A stretch of 64,000 nt of DNA, taken from Celeribacter marinus (GTDB lineage: Bacteria > Pseudomonadota > Alphaproteobacteria > Rhodobacterales > Rhodobacteraceae). This document shows, in pieces, positions 1 to 8,539 of this stretch. Both the position numbers and the translations under genes were made by a program. Each line of letters opens with the position of its first letter. Within the stretch, counting starts at the first letter, position 1. The stretch covers positions 2,680,932 to 2,744,931 of the forward strand of contig NZ_CP012023.1 of the NCBI RefSeq assembly GCF_001308265.1, in the 5' to 3' direction. Under the pieces are notes generated by a model, which saw only the letters and a list, made by a program, of their open reading frames with translations, had not been told where the DNA came from and ran no database searches.

Positions 1-731
1 TGTCGCCCTTCGATCACCTTGGAATCCATAACGATACCACCACCAATGAAAGAGCCCACAAAAAAGTATGCGTAGTCGTAAAACTCGCGCCCACGGCCGA
101 ACACATATTCTGCGCGGCACGCGGCGGTACCGTCGTTTTCAGTGAATAAAGGCAGCTCCGTGAAGGCCGCGACCTCTTTGGCGAAATTGATGTCGCGCCA
201 AATTTGGAAGTCCTCAGGGGCACCAATGGCGTCCACCCAACTCCAAATTTCGTTGGGCGCTGCAATACCCACTCCACAGATGCGTGCGCGCTGGTTGTCA
301 CTAAGCCCGTTGGACAGCTTTTCCATACCCTCTTTCAGATACGCGAAAATCAGATCGGGCATTGGATACCGGTAAGTCACAATGCTCTGGCCAAGCACCT
401 CCCCCGCAAGGTTCATGATCGCCAAATCTGCACTACGGCGGCCAATCTTGAGACCAAACGACAGCGCCCCGTCCGGGACAATTTCCATTGGGATGGACGG
501 CTTGCCCACCTTGCCCCGTTGAGGTTCCCCACGGCGTACAAGGCCATCGGATTCGAGTTTGCGTAGGATGTTGGACACTGTTTGCGCGGACAAATCCGTG
601 CGCTTGGCCAACTCACTGCCTGGCATGCCACCATGGCGCTGTATCAGTGACATCACCAACCGCTCGTTCAGTGCGCGCACCCCGATCTGGTTGACGCCCG
701 ATCGCAGTTCTTTGACTTCGCTTTTGCCCAC
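1..731 (-). CDS. frcR: ROK-family transcriptional repressor, FrcR-like (3' end outside window)
   Basis: The visible part is 243 codons read leftward and runs off the window without a stop. I chose a GTG start at 731 because GGAGG sits 7 bases upstream. Residues about 15-65 form a winged helix-turn-helix (SELAKRTDLSAQTVSNILRK). The rest has the ROK sugar-kinase fold, with GVGIAAPNEIW and GSFIGGGIV. The kinase phosphate loop (DxGxT) is degenerate here (FGLKIGRRS), which fits a sugar-sensing repressor rather than a kinase. It diverges from the sugar ABC operon beginning at 906, with a perfect inverted repeat between them, so it probably represses that operon and lets go when the sugar binds. The symbol follows the Sinorhizobium frc locus, where a ROK regulator is likewise linked to frcBCAK. 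That assignment is by synteny only. Confidence 0.85.
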   Translation of the reverse strand, partial: MGKSEVKELRSGVNQIGVRALNERLVMSLIQRHGGMPGSELAKRTDLSAQTVSNILRKLESDGLVRRGEPQRGKVGKPSIPMEIVPDGALSFGLKIGRRSADLAIMNLAGEVLGQSIVTYRYPMPDLIFAYLKEGMEKLSNGLSDNQRARICGVGIAAPNEIWSWVDAIGAPEDFQIWRDINFAKEVAAFTELPLFTENDGTAACRAEYVFGRGREFYDYAYFFVGSFIGGGIVMDSKVIEGR

Positions 732-771
732 AAGTGGTCCTCCAATCGTGTGACCTTGCCTCAAACCCTTT

Positions 772-792
772 AATAAATCAAATGGATTTATT
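772..792. promoter_or_regulatory. Palindromic operator between frcR-like gene and frcB
   Basis: Perfect 8-bp inverted repeat AATAAATC-aaatg-GATTTATT in an AT-rich patch between the divergent ROK regulator and frcB. ROK repressors such as NagC, Mlc and XylR bind AT-rich palindromes of this kind. It lies 114 bp upstream of the frcB start and 41 bp from the regulator start, so one site could control both promoters. Binding by this ROK protein is inferred. Confidence 0.6.
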
Positions 793-905
793 TATTGACG
801 CGCTCATCAGAATCAGATCAGTTAAGCGAGTTCCGTTTGAGGAAACGGTCGAATATTCGGACTCACAGCCATAAAGGCGCAGTCCACACTTTGGGAGGAA
901 CTACC

Positions 906-1919
906 ATGAAGACATTGCTCGCAGGTAGCGCAATTGCGCTCGCAACGATGACATCCGGCGCATTTGCCGCTGACGTGTCCGCGTGCCTTATCACAAAAAC
1001 AGACACCAACCCCTTCTTCGTGAAAATGAAGGAAGGCGCTGAGGCCAAAGCGGCCGAGCTTGGTATCGAACTTAAATCTTTCGCAGGTAAAGTAGACGGC
1101 GACCACGAAACACAAGTGGCAGCTATCGAAACGTGCATCGCAGACGGCGCAAAAGGTATCTTGATCACAGCGTCCGACACATCATCCATCACAACATCTG
1201 TTGCTCAGGCACGTGATGCGGGCCTCTTGGTCATCGCACTCGATACACCGCTCGACCCGATTGATGCGGCTGACGCGACATTCGCCACGGACAACTTCCT
1301 TGCGGGTGAATTGATCGGCAAATGGGCTGCGGCGAAACTCGGTGCAGATGCGGCAAACGCGAAAATCGCAATGCTCGATCTCGCAGTGTCCCAACCAACC
1401 GTTGGCGTTTTGCGCGACCAGGGCTTTCTTCAGGGCTTTGGCATCGAACTTGGCGATCCAAACAAATGGGGCGACGAAACCGACCCACGTATCGTCGGCA
1501 ATGACGTCACACAGGGCAACGAAGAGGGCGGCCGCAAGGCAATGGAAAACCTCCTCGCGTCTGATCCTGAAATCAACGTGGTCTACACGATCAACGAGCC
1601 TGCTGCAGCTGGTGCCTACGAAGCTCTTAAATCCATCGGCCGTGAGAATGACGTTCTCATCGTGTCCGTGGATGGCGGTTGCCCAGGCGTTCAGAACATC
1701 GCAGACGGCGTGATCGGCGCAACAGCGCAGCAGTACCCGCTCTTGATGGCGTCCAAAGGCATCGAAGCAATTGCAGCATGGGCCGCCGACGGCACCAAGC
1801 CAGCAAACACCGAAGGCAAAGATTTCTTTGACACAGGCGTTGCTTTGATCACCGATCAGCCTGCGGACGGCGTTGAGTCAAAATCCGTAGCCGAAGGCAT
1901 GGACCTCTGCTGGGGCTAA
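906..1919 (+). CDS. frcB: Sugar ABC transporter periplasmic binding protein FrcB
   Basis: 337 aa. The reading frame stays open further upstream, but the ATG at 906 follows GGAGGAA and begins a clear signal peptide ([21 protein letters not shown], cleavage before ADVSA). The mature protein is a type I periplasmic binding protein (Peripla_BP_4/RbsB class), with [20 protein letters not shown] at its start and [19 protein letters not shown] and [11 protein letters not shown] in the second lobe. It captures a monosaccharide in the periplasm and delivers it to FrcC/FrcA. The gene order regulator-B-C-A-kinase matches the Sinorhizobium meliloti fructose/mannose/ribose uptake locus, so fructose is the best guess for the substrate. 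Sequence alone cannot exclude another sugar. A strong hairpin follows the gene, which probably favours higher expression of this subunit. Confidence 0.88.
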   Translation: MKTLLAGSAIALATMTSGAFAADVSACLITKTDTNPFFVKMKEGAEAKAAELGIELKSFAGKVDGDHETQVAAIETCIADGAKGILITASDTSSITTSVAQARDAGLLVIALDTPLDPIDAADATFATDNFLAGELIGKWAAAKLGADAANAKIAMLDLAVSQPTVGVLRDQGFLQGFGIELGDPNKWGDETDPRIVGNDVTQGNEEGGRKAMENLLASDPEINVVYTINEPAAAGAYEALKSIGRENDVLIVSVDGGCPGVQNIADGVIGATAQQYPLLMASKGIEAIAAWAADGTKPANTEGKDFFDTGVALITDQPADGVESKSVAEGMDLCWG

Positions 1920-1962
1920 GTTAATCGACCCCCACGGGGTCGCGTGACGCACACACACAGCA

Positions 1963-1986
1963 GGGGCGGGCAGAAATGTCCGCCCC
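1963..1986 (+). promoter_or_regulatory. Intercistronic stem-loop between frcB and frcC
   Basis: GGGGCGGGCA-gaaa-TGTCCGCCCC makes a 10-bp stem with one G-U pair and a GAAA tetraloop. An A-rich rather than T-rich stretch follows (CTCGTGCAAAATAAAAA), so it is unlikely to be a full terminator. Stem-loops placed directly after binding-protein genes commonly protect the upstream mRNA and keep permease expression low. That role is inferred here. Confidence 0.6.
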
Positions 1987-2041
1987 TCGTGCAAAATAAA
2001 AAGGGGTGGCCCACTGATTGGGGCCGCAAATGGAGGCAGAC

Positions 2042-3103
2042 ATGTCTAGCGATAATTATGAGGCAGCGATCACGGACAAAGGGTCCGATGCAGTTGCCAG
2101 TTTTAACGACGAGCGCAAAGGTGCGCTTGCTCGGTTCCAACACCAACTCCACACGACGCCCGCTCTGGTCCCTCTGATCGTTCTGGTCGCGTCGATTGTT
2201 GTGTTCGGCCTCTTGCTCGGGTCCAAATTCTTTTCACCCTTTGCCTTAACCTTAATCCTACAACAGGTTCAGATCGTCGGCATTGTCGCGGCGGCTCAAT
2301 CCTTGGTCATTCTTACGGCGGGTATCGACCTGTCGGTGGGGGCCATCATGGTGCTCAGCTCGGTTGTGATGGGGACATTTACATTCCGCTACGGGATGCC
2401 TGTGGGCGTATCGATCTTTGCCGGCATCAGCGTTGGTGCGTTATGTGGCTATATCAATGGCTACCTCATCGCCAAGATGAAGCTACCACCGTTCATCGTC
2501 ACCTTGGGCATGTGGCAAATCGTACTGGCGACCAACTTTCTGTATTCCGCAAACGAGACCATCCGCGCCCAAGACATTGCAGCCGATGCGCCATTGCTAC
2601 AGCTGTTTGCGACAAAGCTGAAAATCGGCGGTGCAGTCTTTACCTTTGGTGTGATCTTTATGGTCGTACTTGTGGCCATTCTCGCCTACGTTTTACGCCA
2701 TACCGCGTGGGGGCGTCATGTCTACGCCGTGGGCGATGACCCCGAGGCGGCCGAGCTGTCCGGCGTCAACGTCAAAAACACACTGATCTCGGTCTACGTC
2801 ATCGCAGGTGTGATCTGTGCCTTTGCAGGATGGGCCTTGATCGGGCGCATTGGATCAGTCTCGCCGACCTCTGGCCAGTTGGCCAATATCGAGAGCATCA
2901 CCGCCGTTGTGATCGGTGGCATCTCGCTTTTTGGCGGTCGCGGGTCTATCCTCGGCACGTTGTTTGGCGCGCTCATTGTGGGTGTGTTCACACTCGGCCT
3001 GCGCCTCATGGGTGCAGACGCGCAATGGACATACTTGCTTATCGGCGCTCTTATTATTGCGGCTGTTGCCGTTGACCAATGGATCAGAAAGGTGGCCGCA
3101 TAA
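2042..3103 (+). CDS. frcC: Sugar ABC transporter permease FrcC
   Basis: 353 aa. The frame is open from a TTG at 2018, but ATG 2042 has GGAGG 5 bases upstream (TGGAGGCAGACATG). After a hydrophilic N-terminus of about 45 residues there are roughly 8-10 hydrophobic segments typical of the BPD_transp_2 (RbsC/AraH) family. The family signature ITAVVIGGISLFGGRGSILG lies near residues 275-300, in the loop that contacts the ATPase. It forms the inner-membrane channel of the importer. Its TAA stop shares a base with the start of frcA, indicating translational coupling. Confidence 0.9.
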   Translation: MSSDNYEAAITDKGSDAVASFNDERKGALARFQHQLHTTPALVPLIVLVASIVVFGLLLGSKFFSPFALTLILQQVQIVGIVAAAQSLVILTAGIDLSVGAIMVLSSVVMGTFTFRYGMPVGVSIFAGISVGALCGYINGYLIAKMKLPPFIVTLGMWQIVLATNFLYSANETIRAQDIAADAPLLQLFATKLKIGGAVFTFGVIFMVVLVAILAYVLRHTAWGRHVYAVGDDPEAAELSGVNVKNTLISVYVIAGVICAFAGWALIGRIGSVSPTSGQLANIESITAVVIGGISLFGGRGSILGTLFGALIVGVFTLGLRLMGADAQWTYLLIGALIIAAVAVDQWIRKVAA

Positions 3104-3879
3104 TGGAACCCATTCTCAAAGCTCGCAATCTCGTCAAACGTTACGGCAAAGTCGTAGCCCTCGATCACTGTGATTTCGAACTCTATCCGGGTGAAATCCT
3201 CGCCGTGATAGGCGACAACGGTGCAGGCAAATCAACCCTGATCAAAGCGCTCTCGGGCGCGGTTCAGGCCGATGCAGGCGAAGTGACACTTGATGGCAAG
3301 CCCGTGAACTTCAGCTCACCAAACGATGCGCGCCATGCAGGGATTGAAACCGTTTACCAAACCCTCGCCATGTCCCCTGCCCTGTCGATCACTGACAATA
3401 TGTTCATGGGGCGTGAGTTGCGCCGGCCCGGTATCGCCGGATCGATCTTTCGCAAACTCGACCGTCCCGCGATGGAAAAGTTTGCGCGTGACAAGCTGTC
3501 GGAACTGGGCCTGATGACCATTCAGAACATCAACCAATCGGTTGAAACCCTATCGGGTGGTCAACGCCAAGGCGTGGCTGTGGCCCGTGCCGCAGCATTC
3601 GGGTCCAAAGTTGTGATCCTCGATGAGCCAACAGCAGCGCTCGGCGTCAAAGAAAGCCGCCGTGTGTTGGAGTTGATCCAAGAGGTCCGATCTCGCGGCA
3701 TTCCGATTATCCTGATCTCGCACAACATGCCGCATGTGTTCGAAGTGGCCGATCGCATCCACGTGCACCGTTTAGGCAAACGCCTATGTGTGATCGATCC
3801 CAAAGAGTACACAATGTCAGATGCTGTGGCCTTTATGACCGGCGCAAAAGACGCACCAACCGAAGATCGGGCGGCCTAA
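3103..3879 (+). CDS. frcA: Sugar ABC transporter ATP-binding protein FrcA
   Basis: 258 aa. The start at 3103 overlaps the frcC stop by one base (TAATG), and AAAGGTGG lies just upstream. It has one ATPase domain: Walker A GDNGAGKST (near residue 37), ABC signature LSGGQRQG, Walker B VVILDEPTAAL, and the switch histidine in LISHNMPH. Unlike RbsA/XylG proteins, which carry two fused ATPase domains in about 500 aa, this is a single domain that would work as a homodimer, as in Sinorhizobium FrcA. It powers the importer on the cytoplasmic side. The C-terminal tail is short (AKDAPTEDRAA). Confidence 0.9.
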   Translation: MEPILKARNLVKRYGKVVALDHCDFELYPGEILAVIGDNGAGKSTLIKALSGAVQADAGEVTLDGKPVNFSSPNDARHAGIETVYQTLAMSPALSITDNMFMGRELRRPGIAGSIFRKLDRPAMEKFARDKLSELGLMTIQNINQSVETLSGGQRQGVAVARAAAFGSKVVILDEPTAALGVKESRRVLELIQEVRSRGIPIILISHNMPHVFEVADRIHVHRLGKRLCVIDPKEYTMSDAVAFMTGAKDAPTEDRAA

Positions 3880-3882
3880 CCT

Positions 3883-4488
3883 ATGAAAATTTCAGGTCTT
3901 GCATCTGAAATCAAAAAACTCGCACAAGGGCGGGAGCGCACGTTCATCGCCCTTGTCGGCCCCCCAGGTGCGGGCAAATCCACCCTTGCGGACCCGTTGG
4001 CCACGGCTCTTGGCCCACGCGCCCAAGTGGTGCCAATGGACGGGTTTCACCGCGACAATGACTGGCTTGATGCACGCGATTTACGCGCCCAAAAAGGGTC
4101 GCCAGAAACCTTTGACGTGGAGAGTTTTGTCGCATTGGTCCGCGCCCTCAAAACAGGGGCGGTGACCGAGTACCCATTGTTTGATCGCACCTCTGATAGC
4201 GTTGTACAAGGCGCGGGGCACCTGCGCGACGACGCCGACATTGTGATAGTGGAAGGGAATTACCTGCTTCTCAACCACGATGGATGGCGCGACCTGCACC
4301 CGCTTTGGGATGCGTCAATCATGCTCAACGTTGACGCGGACATCTTGCGTGGACGACTTGTGCAACGCTGGATTGACCACGGGTTTTCACCTAAAGACGC
4401 AATGGCGAAGGCGCGCGAAAACGATCTCAAAAACGCGGGGACCGTCATATGCGAGAGTATTCGCGCCACATATATCGTGCCTAATTAA
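3883..4488 (+). CDS. frcK: P-loop sugar/nucleoside kinase-like protein FrcK
   Basis: 201 aa, starting 3 bases after the frcA stop. It is a P-loop phosphotransferase of the uridine kinase/pantothenate kinase (PRK/CoaA-like) superfamily: Walker A ALVGPPGAGKST (about residues 23-35), VVPMDGFHRDN, DIVIVEGNYLLLN as the Walker B region, and a lid-like RLVQRWIDHGFS. Its place at the end of the sugar importer operon suggests it phosphorylates the imported sugar or a derivative, as proposed for S. meliloti FrcK. Its real substrate is not evident from the sequence. A GC-rich hairpin follows directly. Confidence 0.8.
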   Translation: MKISGLASEIKKLAQGRERTFIALVGPPGAGKSTLADPLATALGPRAQVVPMDGFHRDNDWLDARDLRAQKGSPETFDVESFVALVRALKTGAVTEYPLFDRTSDSVVQGAGHLRDDADIVIVEGNYLLLNHDGWRDLHPLWDASIMLNVDADILRGRLVQRWIDHGFSPKDAMAKARENDLKNAGTVICESIRATYIVPN

Positions 4489-4490
4489 AA

Positions 4491-4514
4491 GCCCCGCGCA
4501 GAACTGCGCGAGGC
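4491..4514 (+). terminator. Hairpin terminator after frcBCAK
   Basis: GCCCCGCGCAG-aa-CTGCGCGAGGC, an 11-bp stem with one mismatch, immediately after the frcK stop (TAATTAAAA). The 3' side lacks a long T run, so termination may be partial. The convergent ribH ends at 4540. Confidence 0.5.
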
Positions 4515-4539
4515 CTCAAACAATGCAGACACAACAGCT

Positions 4540-5010
4540 TTACTCAGCAGCGAGTGCGCTCGGCGCTGCAATCTGAGCGTTCAATTGCCAGATCTGAACA
4601 GCCGCATCAGCCGCCTCGCGGCCTTTGCCAACGAAATGATCGAAATAGAATTTTTCGTGCTCGCCTTTGGGCTGGAAATGATGCGGTGTTAACGACACGG
4701 ACAGCATCGGCACACCCGTTTTCAATTGGGCATCCATCAGGCCGGAAACGACAGCTTGGGCAACGAAATCGTGGCGGTAGATACCACCATCGACAACCAA
4801 AGCAGCCGCGGCAATAGCATCAAATTCGCCCGTCTGCGCCAGTTTTTGTGCGACCAACGGCATCTCGAATGCGCCGGGCACGTCATAGGTTTCAACGACC
4901 GCGTCCACACCCAACTCGGCAAGGCGCGCATTGAACCCAACCAGCGCTTGGTCGACAATATCGGCATGCCAGCGGGCTTTAATAAATGCGAATTTTGGGG
5001 ATTTTGTCAT
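4540..5010 (-). CDS. ribH: 6,7-dimethyl-8-ribityllumazine synthase (type II, RibH2-like)
   Basis: 156 aa. The enzyme condenses 5-amino-6-ribitylaminouracil with 3,4-dihydroxy-2-butanone 4-phosphate to lumazine, the penultimate step of riboflavin synthesis, in the cytosol. Visible family features are ARWHADIVDQAL near the N-terminus, DVPGAFEMPLVAQKL, the AAALVVDGGIYRHDFV substrate region and VPMLSVSLTPHHF, with the catalytic histidine region near residue 80. The length and the GGIYRHDFV variant, in place of the usual GATPHYDY type, resemble the decameric RibH2 enzymes of Brucella and Mesorhizobium. It stands alone, away from ribBD or ribE, and is preceded by an FMN riboswitch, so it is probably repressed when FMN is plentiful. 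An earlier ATG 7 bases upstream is out of frame. Confidence 0.92.
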   Translation of the reverse strand: MTKSPKFAFIKARWHADIVDQALVGFNARLAELGVDAVVETYDVPGAFEMPLVAQKLAQTGEFDAIAAAALVVDGGIYRHDFVAQAVVSGLMDAQLKTGVPMLSVSLTPHHFQPKGEHEKFYFDHFVGKGREAADAAVQIWQLNAQIAAPSALAAE

Positions 5011-5079
5011 GGCTCATGATCCTCTCAAGCAGACAGAATCCCAGAGCATAAAGGTCGCCCCGCACGATTGCGGGTCGTT

Positions 5080-5211
5080 CATCCTCTCTCATCCGGACTA
5101 TGACCGTCGGCTCTGGAATTTCACCAGTATCTGCTGACCCAAGGTTCTCGCGACAAGAACCAAGGCGCTCGCGGGCTATAACCGCCGGTGGGGAATTTCG
5201 CCCCGCCCTGA
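5080..5211 (-). promoter_or_regulatory. FMN riboswitch (RFN element) upstream of ribH
   Basis: Read on the minus strand from 5211 to 5080, all the conserved RFN blocks appear in order: AGGGCGGGGCGAAATTCCCC, ACCGGCGGTTATAGCCCGCG, AGCGCCTTGG followed by a variable hairpin (GGTTCTTGTCGCGAGAACC), GGGTCAGCAGATACTGGTG, AAATTCCAGAGCCGACGGTC, and ATAGTCCGGATGAGAGAGGA. This is a full six-helix FMN aptamer. It ends 70 bases upstream of the ribH start. A small hairpin (CCCGCA-atcg-TGCGGG at 5059-5074) lies between them with only TTTAT after it, so control may be at translation rather than by a strong terminator. Confidence 0.96.
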
Positions 5212-5260
5212 GAATGAAAGGTATTTAGGGGTGACGTACCCGCGAGTCAATCTGACGGAC

Positions 5261-5298
5261 ATAAAAACGCCCCCGCATCAAATGTGACGCGGGGGCGT
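5261..5298 (-). terminator. Rho-independent terminator of the RND efflux operon
   Basis: On the minus strand, ACGCCCCCGC and GCGGGGGCGT form a perfect 10-bp GC-rich stem with a 12-base loop, followed by TTTTTAT. It lies 26 bases past the RND transporter stop and upstream of the riboswitch leader, so it insulates ribH from read-through. Confidence 0.9.
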
Positions 5299-5323
5299 AT
5301 CCGAATCTCGTGTAATGAAACGA

Positions 5324-8300
5324 TCAGGTTTTGAACACGCGGTAGATCGCGGGGATCACCAAAACTGTGAGCAAGGTAGAGGTCAAAAGACCGAACAAAA
5401 GCGAGATTGCAAGCCCTTGGAAAATCGGATCGGCAAGGATCACCACGGCCCCGATCATCGCGGCAATCGCGGTCAGCAAGATCGGTTTGAACCGGATCGC
5501 ACCCGCGTCGATCAGGATTTGCACCTTGTCCACGCTCTCATCTGCGTTGCGGATAAAATCGACAAGCAGGATCGAATTGCGCACGATAATCCCCGCAAGC
5601 GCGATAAAGCCGATCATCGAGGTGGCCGAGAATGGCGCCCCAAGCAACCAGTGGCCAAAGATGATCCCAAGGAACGTCAGCGGGATCGGTGTTAGCACCA
5701 CGAGGGGCAAACGGAACGAGCCGAATTGCGCCACCACGAGGATGTAAATCCCCAACAACGCGATGGCAAAAGCCGCGCCCATATCGCGGAAGGTGACATA
5801 GGTCACTTCCCATTCCCCATCCCACAACAGCGTCGGATGGCTTTCGTCATCGGGTTGACCGTAGTAGGAAATCACGGGCTTTTCACCCTCCTCCCACTCC
5901 ATCGCATCAAGCGCGTCCGACACCGCAAACATCCCGTAAATCGGTGCCTCATAGTCCCCCGCAAGTTCGGCCGTGACCATTTCGGCAAAGCGCCCGTTGC
6001 GGCGAAAAATTGGGAACGACACGGCCTCTTCGCGCACGTCGATGACATCCCCAAGCTCAACCACGCCACGCGCACCGGGCAGGACGTTGGCGGGGATCGG
6101 CGTCGACAAAAACGCCTCATCCATCACACGGTCGCCTTTGGCGCGCTCGACCACGATGGGGATCGGATGCCGCCCCATACCGCGATGTGAATAGCCGACC
6201 GTGGCCCCGCCGTTCAAAATACCCATTGTGTCAAACACGTCTTGTTCTTGAACTTGGAAAAACTCCAGATCGTCCGTATTCACAGTGGCTCGCAAACGGC
6301 GCGGCTGTGTGCCAAAACTGTCATCGACATCGACAACAAACGGCACCGCCTCAAAGGCCGCGTGTATTTTGGTTGCGGTCGCACGGCGCGCATCAGCGGT
6401 CGGCCCGTAGACCTCGGCCAACAAAGTTGCCATCACGGGCGGTCCGGGGGGCGGCTCAACCGTTTTGATATTTGTCCCCACAGGCACGTCCAGTTGCGCG
6501 ACCATCGCACGGATGATCAAAGCAAGCTCGTGGCTCGTGCGCTCACGGTCGTGTTTGGCCGTCAGGTTGATCTGAACGTCACCCATATTGGCCCGTTCGC
6601 GTAAATAGTAATGCCGCACCAAGCCGTTAAAGTTGAACGGGGCGGCGGTCCCCGCGTGGGTCTGCGCCGACACAACCTCGGGCAGGTCCACCACCAAACG
6701 CGCGATGGATTGCGCCACCGCATCGGTTTGCTCCACGGACGTGCCCTCGGGCATGTCGATCACCACAGACAGTTCCGATTTATTGTCAAACGGCAGCAAT
6801 TTAACGGTCACGTCCTTGGTATAGATCGCGGTGAGCGACCCGAACGACAGCACCGCCGTGATGATCAAAAACAGACCTGAGCGCCCTTTGGAGGCAAGGA
6901 TCGGCTTGGCCACTTTGGCGTAAACACGGCCCAACGCACCGCCATGATCAGCGCCACTATCGCCATGGCCGCCCGCATGCGCAGGCGCATTGCCGGCGAT
7001 TTTGAACATCAACCACGGGGTGATCATCACCGCGACAAAGAACGAAAAGATCATCGCAGCAGAGGCATTGGCAGGAATCGGCGACATATACGGTCCCATC
7101 AGGCCGGACACGAACAGCATCGGCAACAGCGCCACAACCACGGTCAATGTCGCCACAATCGTGGGGTTACCCACCTCGGCCACGGCATCAATGGCGGCGG
7201 TTTTGCGGTCGCGGCTGTCTTTCATCCCCCAATGGCGGGCGATGTTTTCAATCACCACAATCGCGTCATCGACCAAAATCCCGATAGAGAAAATCAGTGC
7301 AAACAACGACACGCGGTTGAGCGTGTACCCCATGACCCACGAGGCAAACAGCGTCAGCAGGATTGTCACGGGGATCACAATGGCCACCACGATGGACTCG
7401 CGCCACCCGATCGCGATGAGCACCAAACCGATGATCGAGACGGTAGCTAGACCAAGGTGGAACAACAATTCGTTGGCTTTCTCGTCCGCTGTCTCGCCAT
7501 AATCGCGGGTGATCTCAACGTGGATTGTGTCGGGTATAATCGAGCCTTCTGCCATGTGGACCTTGTGCAAAATCTCTTCGGCTTGGATCACTGCGTTCGA
7601 TCCCGCACGCTTGGCCACGGCCAATGTCACTGCGGGCATGCGGGTGACAACACCATCCTCTTTGGTGACCGACGCCACGATTTGATCGGAGGTGTTGGAG
7701 ACAAACTCCACATCCGCCACATCGCTCACATAGACGGGGCGCGCATCGCGGGTGGTGACCAAAAGACTGCCAATTTCGGCGGGCGAGGTCAGAGTTTCAC
7801 CGACCACCAGATCAATCATCTGGCCACTATCACGTAGCGGGCCGGTGTTCATGGATGTGTTTGCCGATTGCACTTTTCCGGCAAGCTGTTGCAGCGTCAC
7901 CCCGTAAAGCGCAAGGCGCTCTGGATCGGGACGCACACGGATCGCTTCAGGTGCTTCGCCAACGATATAGGATAGGCCGACATCGGAGATTTTCGCAATC
8001 TCGCCGCGCAGTTCACGCGCAATACGGGTCAACTCGTTGGCCGTGATCTCATAGTGGCCCGCTTTGGGCGATAGGGTCAGCGACACAATCGCCACATCAT
8101 CAATGCCGCGCCCGACAATAAGCGGCTCGGGGATGCCCACAGGGATACGGTCAATATTAGCGCGCACTTTGTCATGGACACGCAAAATCGCGGCATCGGC
8201 GGAGGTGCCAACCACAAAGCGGGCGGTGACCATCGAATAGTCATCTGATGTCTGGGAATAGACATGCTCGACGCCGCTGATCCCCTTGACGATGGTTTCC

Positions 8301-8539
8301 ATCGGCTCAGTGACGAGGCGCACGGCATCGGGCGCTTTCAGGCCCGGGGCCTGAATGTGGATATCCACAAGCGGGACAGAGATTTGCGGCTCTTCCTCAC
8401 GCGGCAAGCTGCCTTGGGCCACCAAACCCACAGCAAGGGCGACGATGATCAAAAGAGGCGTCAAAGGAGAGCTGATAAACGCGCGCGTTAACGCACCAGC
8501 AAGCCCGAGTTTCCATGTTTTTGGCTCAGAGCTACTCAT
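5324..8539 (-). CDS. RND-family efflux transporter, inner-membrane permease subunit
   Basis: 1071 aa. I chose ATG 8539 (MSSSEPKTW), which overlaps the stop of the upstream adaptor gene by 8 bp; the frame is open a little further. It has a standard RND architecture. There is a transmembrane helix near residues 30-50, a large periplasmic loop, helices around residues 360-540 with the helix-4 acidic motif VDDAIVVIENIAR that carries protons, a second periplasmic loop, and a final helix bundle (residues about 880-1065, with IGFIALAGIIVRNSILLVDF). It belongs to the ACR_tran family and uses the proton gradient to expel drugs, lipids or metabolites through a tripartite pump. No outer-membrane channel gene is present, so it must share one encoded elsewhere. 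The substrate cannot be predicted. Confidence 0.93.
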   Translation of the reverse strand: MSSSEPKTWKLGLAGALTRAFISSPLTPLLIIVALAVGLVAQGSLPREEEPQISVPLVDIHIQAPGLKAPDAVRLVTEPMETIVKGISGVEHVYSQTSDDYSMVTARFVVGTSADAAILRVHDKVRANIDRIPVGIPEPLIVGRGIDDVAIVSLTLSPKAGHYEITANELTRIARELRGEIAKISDVGLSYIVGEAPEAIRVRPDPERLALYGVTLQQLAGKVQSANTSMNTGPLRDSGQMIDLVVGETLTSPAEIGSLLVTTRDARPVYVSDVADVEFVSNTSDQIVASVTKEDGVVTRMPAVTLAVAKRAGSNAVIQAEEILHKVHMAEGSIIPDTIHVEITRDYGETADEKANELLFHLGLATVSIIGLVLIAIGWRESIVVAIVIPVTILLTLFASWVMGYTLNRVSLFALIFSIGILVDDAIVVIENIARHWGMKDSRDRKTAAIDAVAEVGNPTIVATLTVVVALLPMLFVSGLMGPYMSPIPANASAAMIFSFFVAVMITPWLMFKIAGNAPAHAGGHGDSGADHGGALGRVYAKVAKPILASKGRSGLFLIITAVLSFGSLTAIYTKDVTVKLLPFDNKSELSVVIDMPEGTSVEQTDAVAQSIARLVVDLPEVVSAQTHAGTAAPFNFNGLVRHYYLRERANMGDVQINLTAKHDRERTSHELALIIRAMVAQLDVPVGTNIKTVEPPPGPPVMATLLAEVYGPTADARRATATKIHAAFEAVPFVVDVDDSFGTQPRRLRATVNTDDLEFFQVQEQDVFDTMGILNGGATVGYSHRGMGRHPIPIVVERAKGDRVMDEAFLSTPIPANVLPGARGVVELGDVIDVREEAVSFPIFRRNGRFAEMVTAELAGDYEAPIYGMFAVSDALDAMEWEEGEKPVISYYGQPDDESHPTLLWDGEWEVTYVTFRDMGAAFAIALLGIYILVVAQFGSFRLPLVVLTPIPLTFLGIIFGHWLLGAPFSATSMIGFIALAGIIVRNSILLVDFIRNADESVDKVQILIDAGAIRFKPILLTAIAAMIGAVVILADPIFQGLAISLLFGLLTSTLLTVLVIPAIYRVFKT

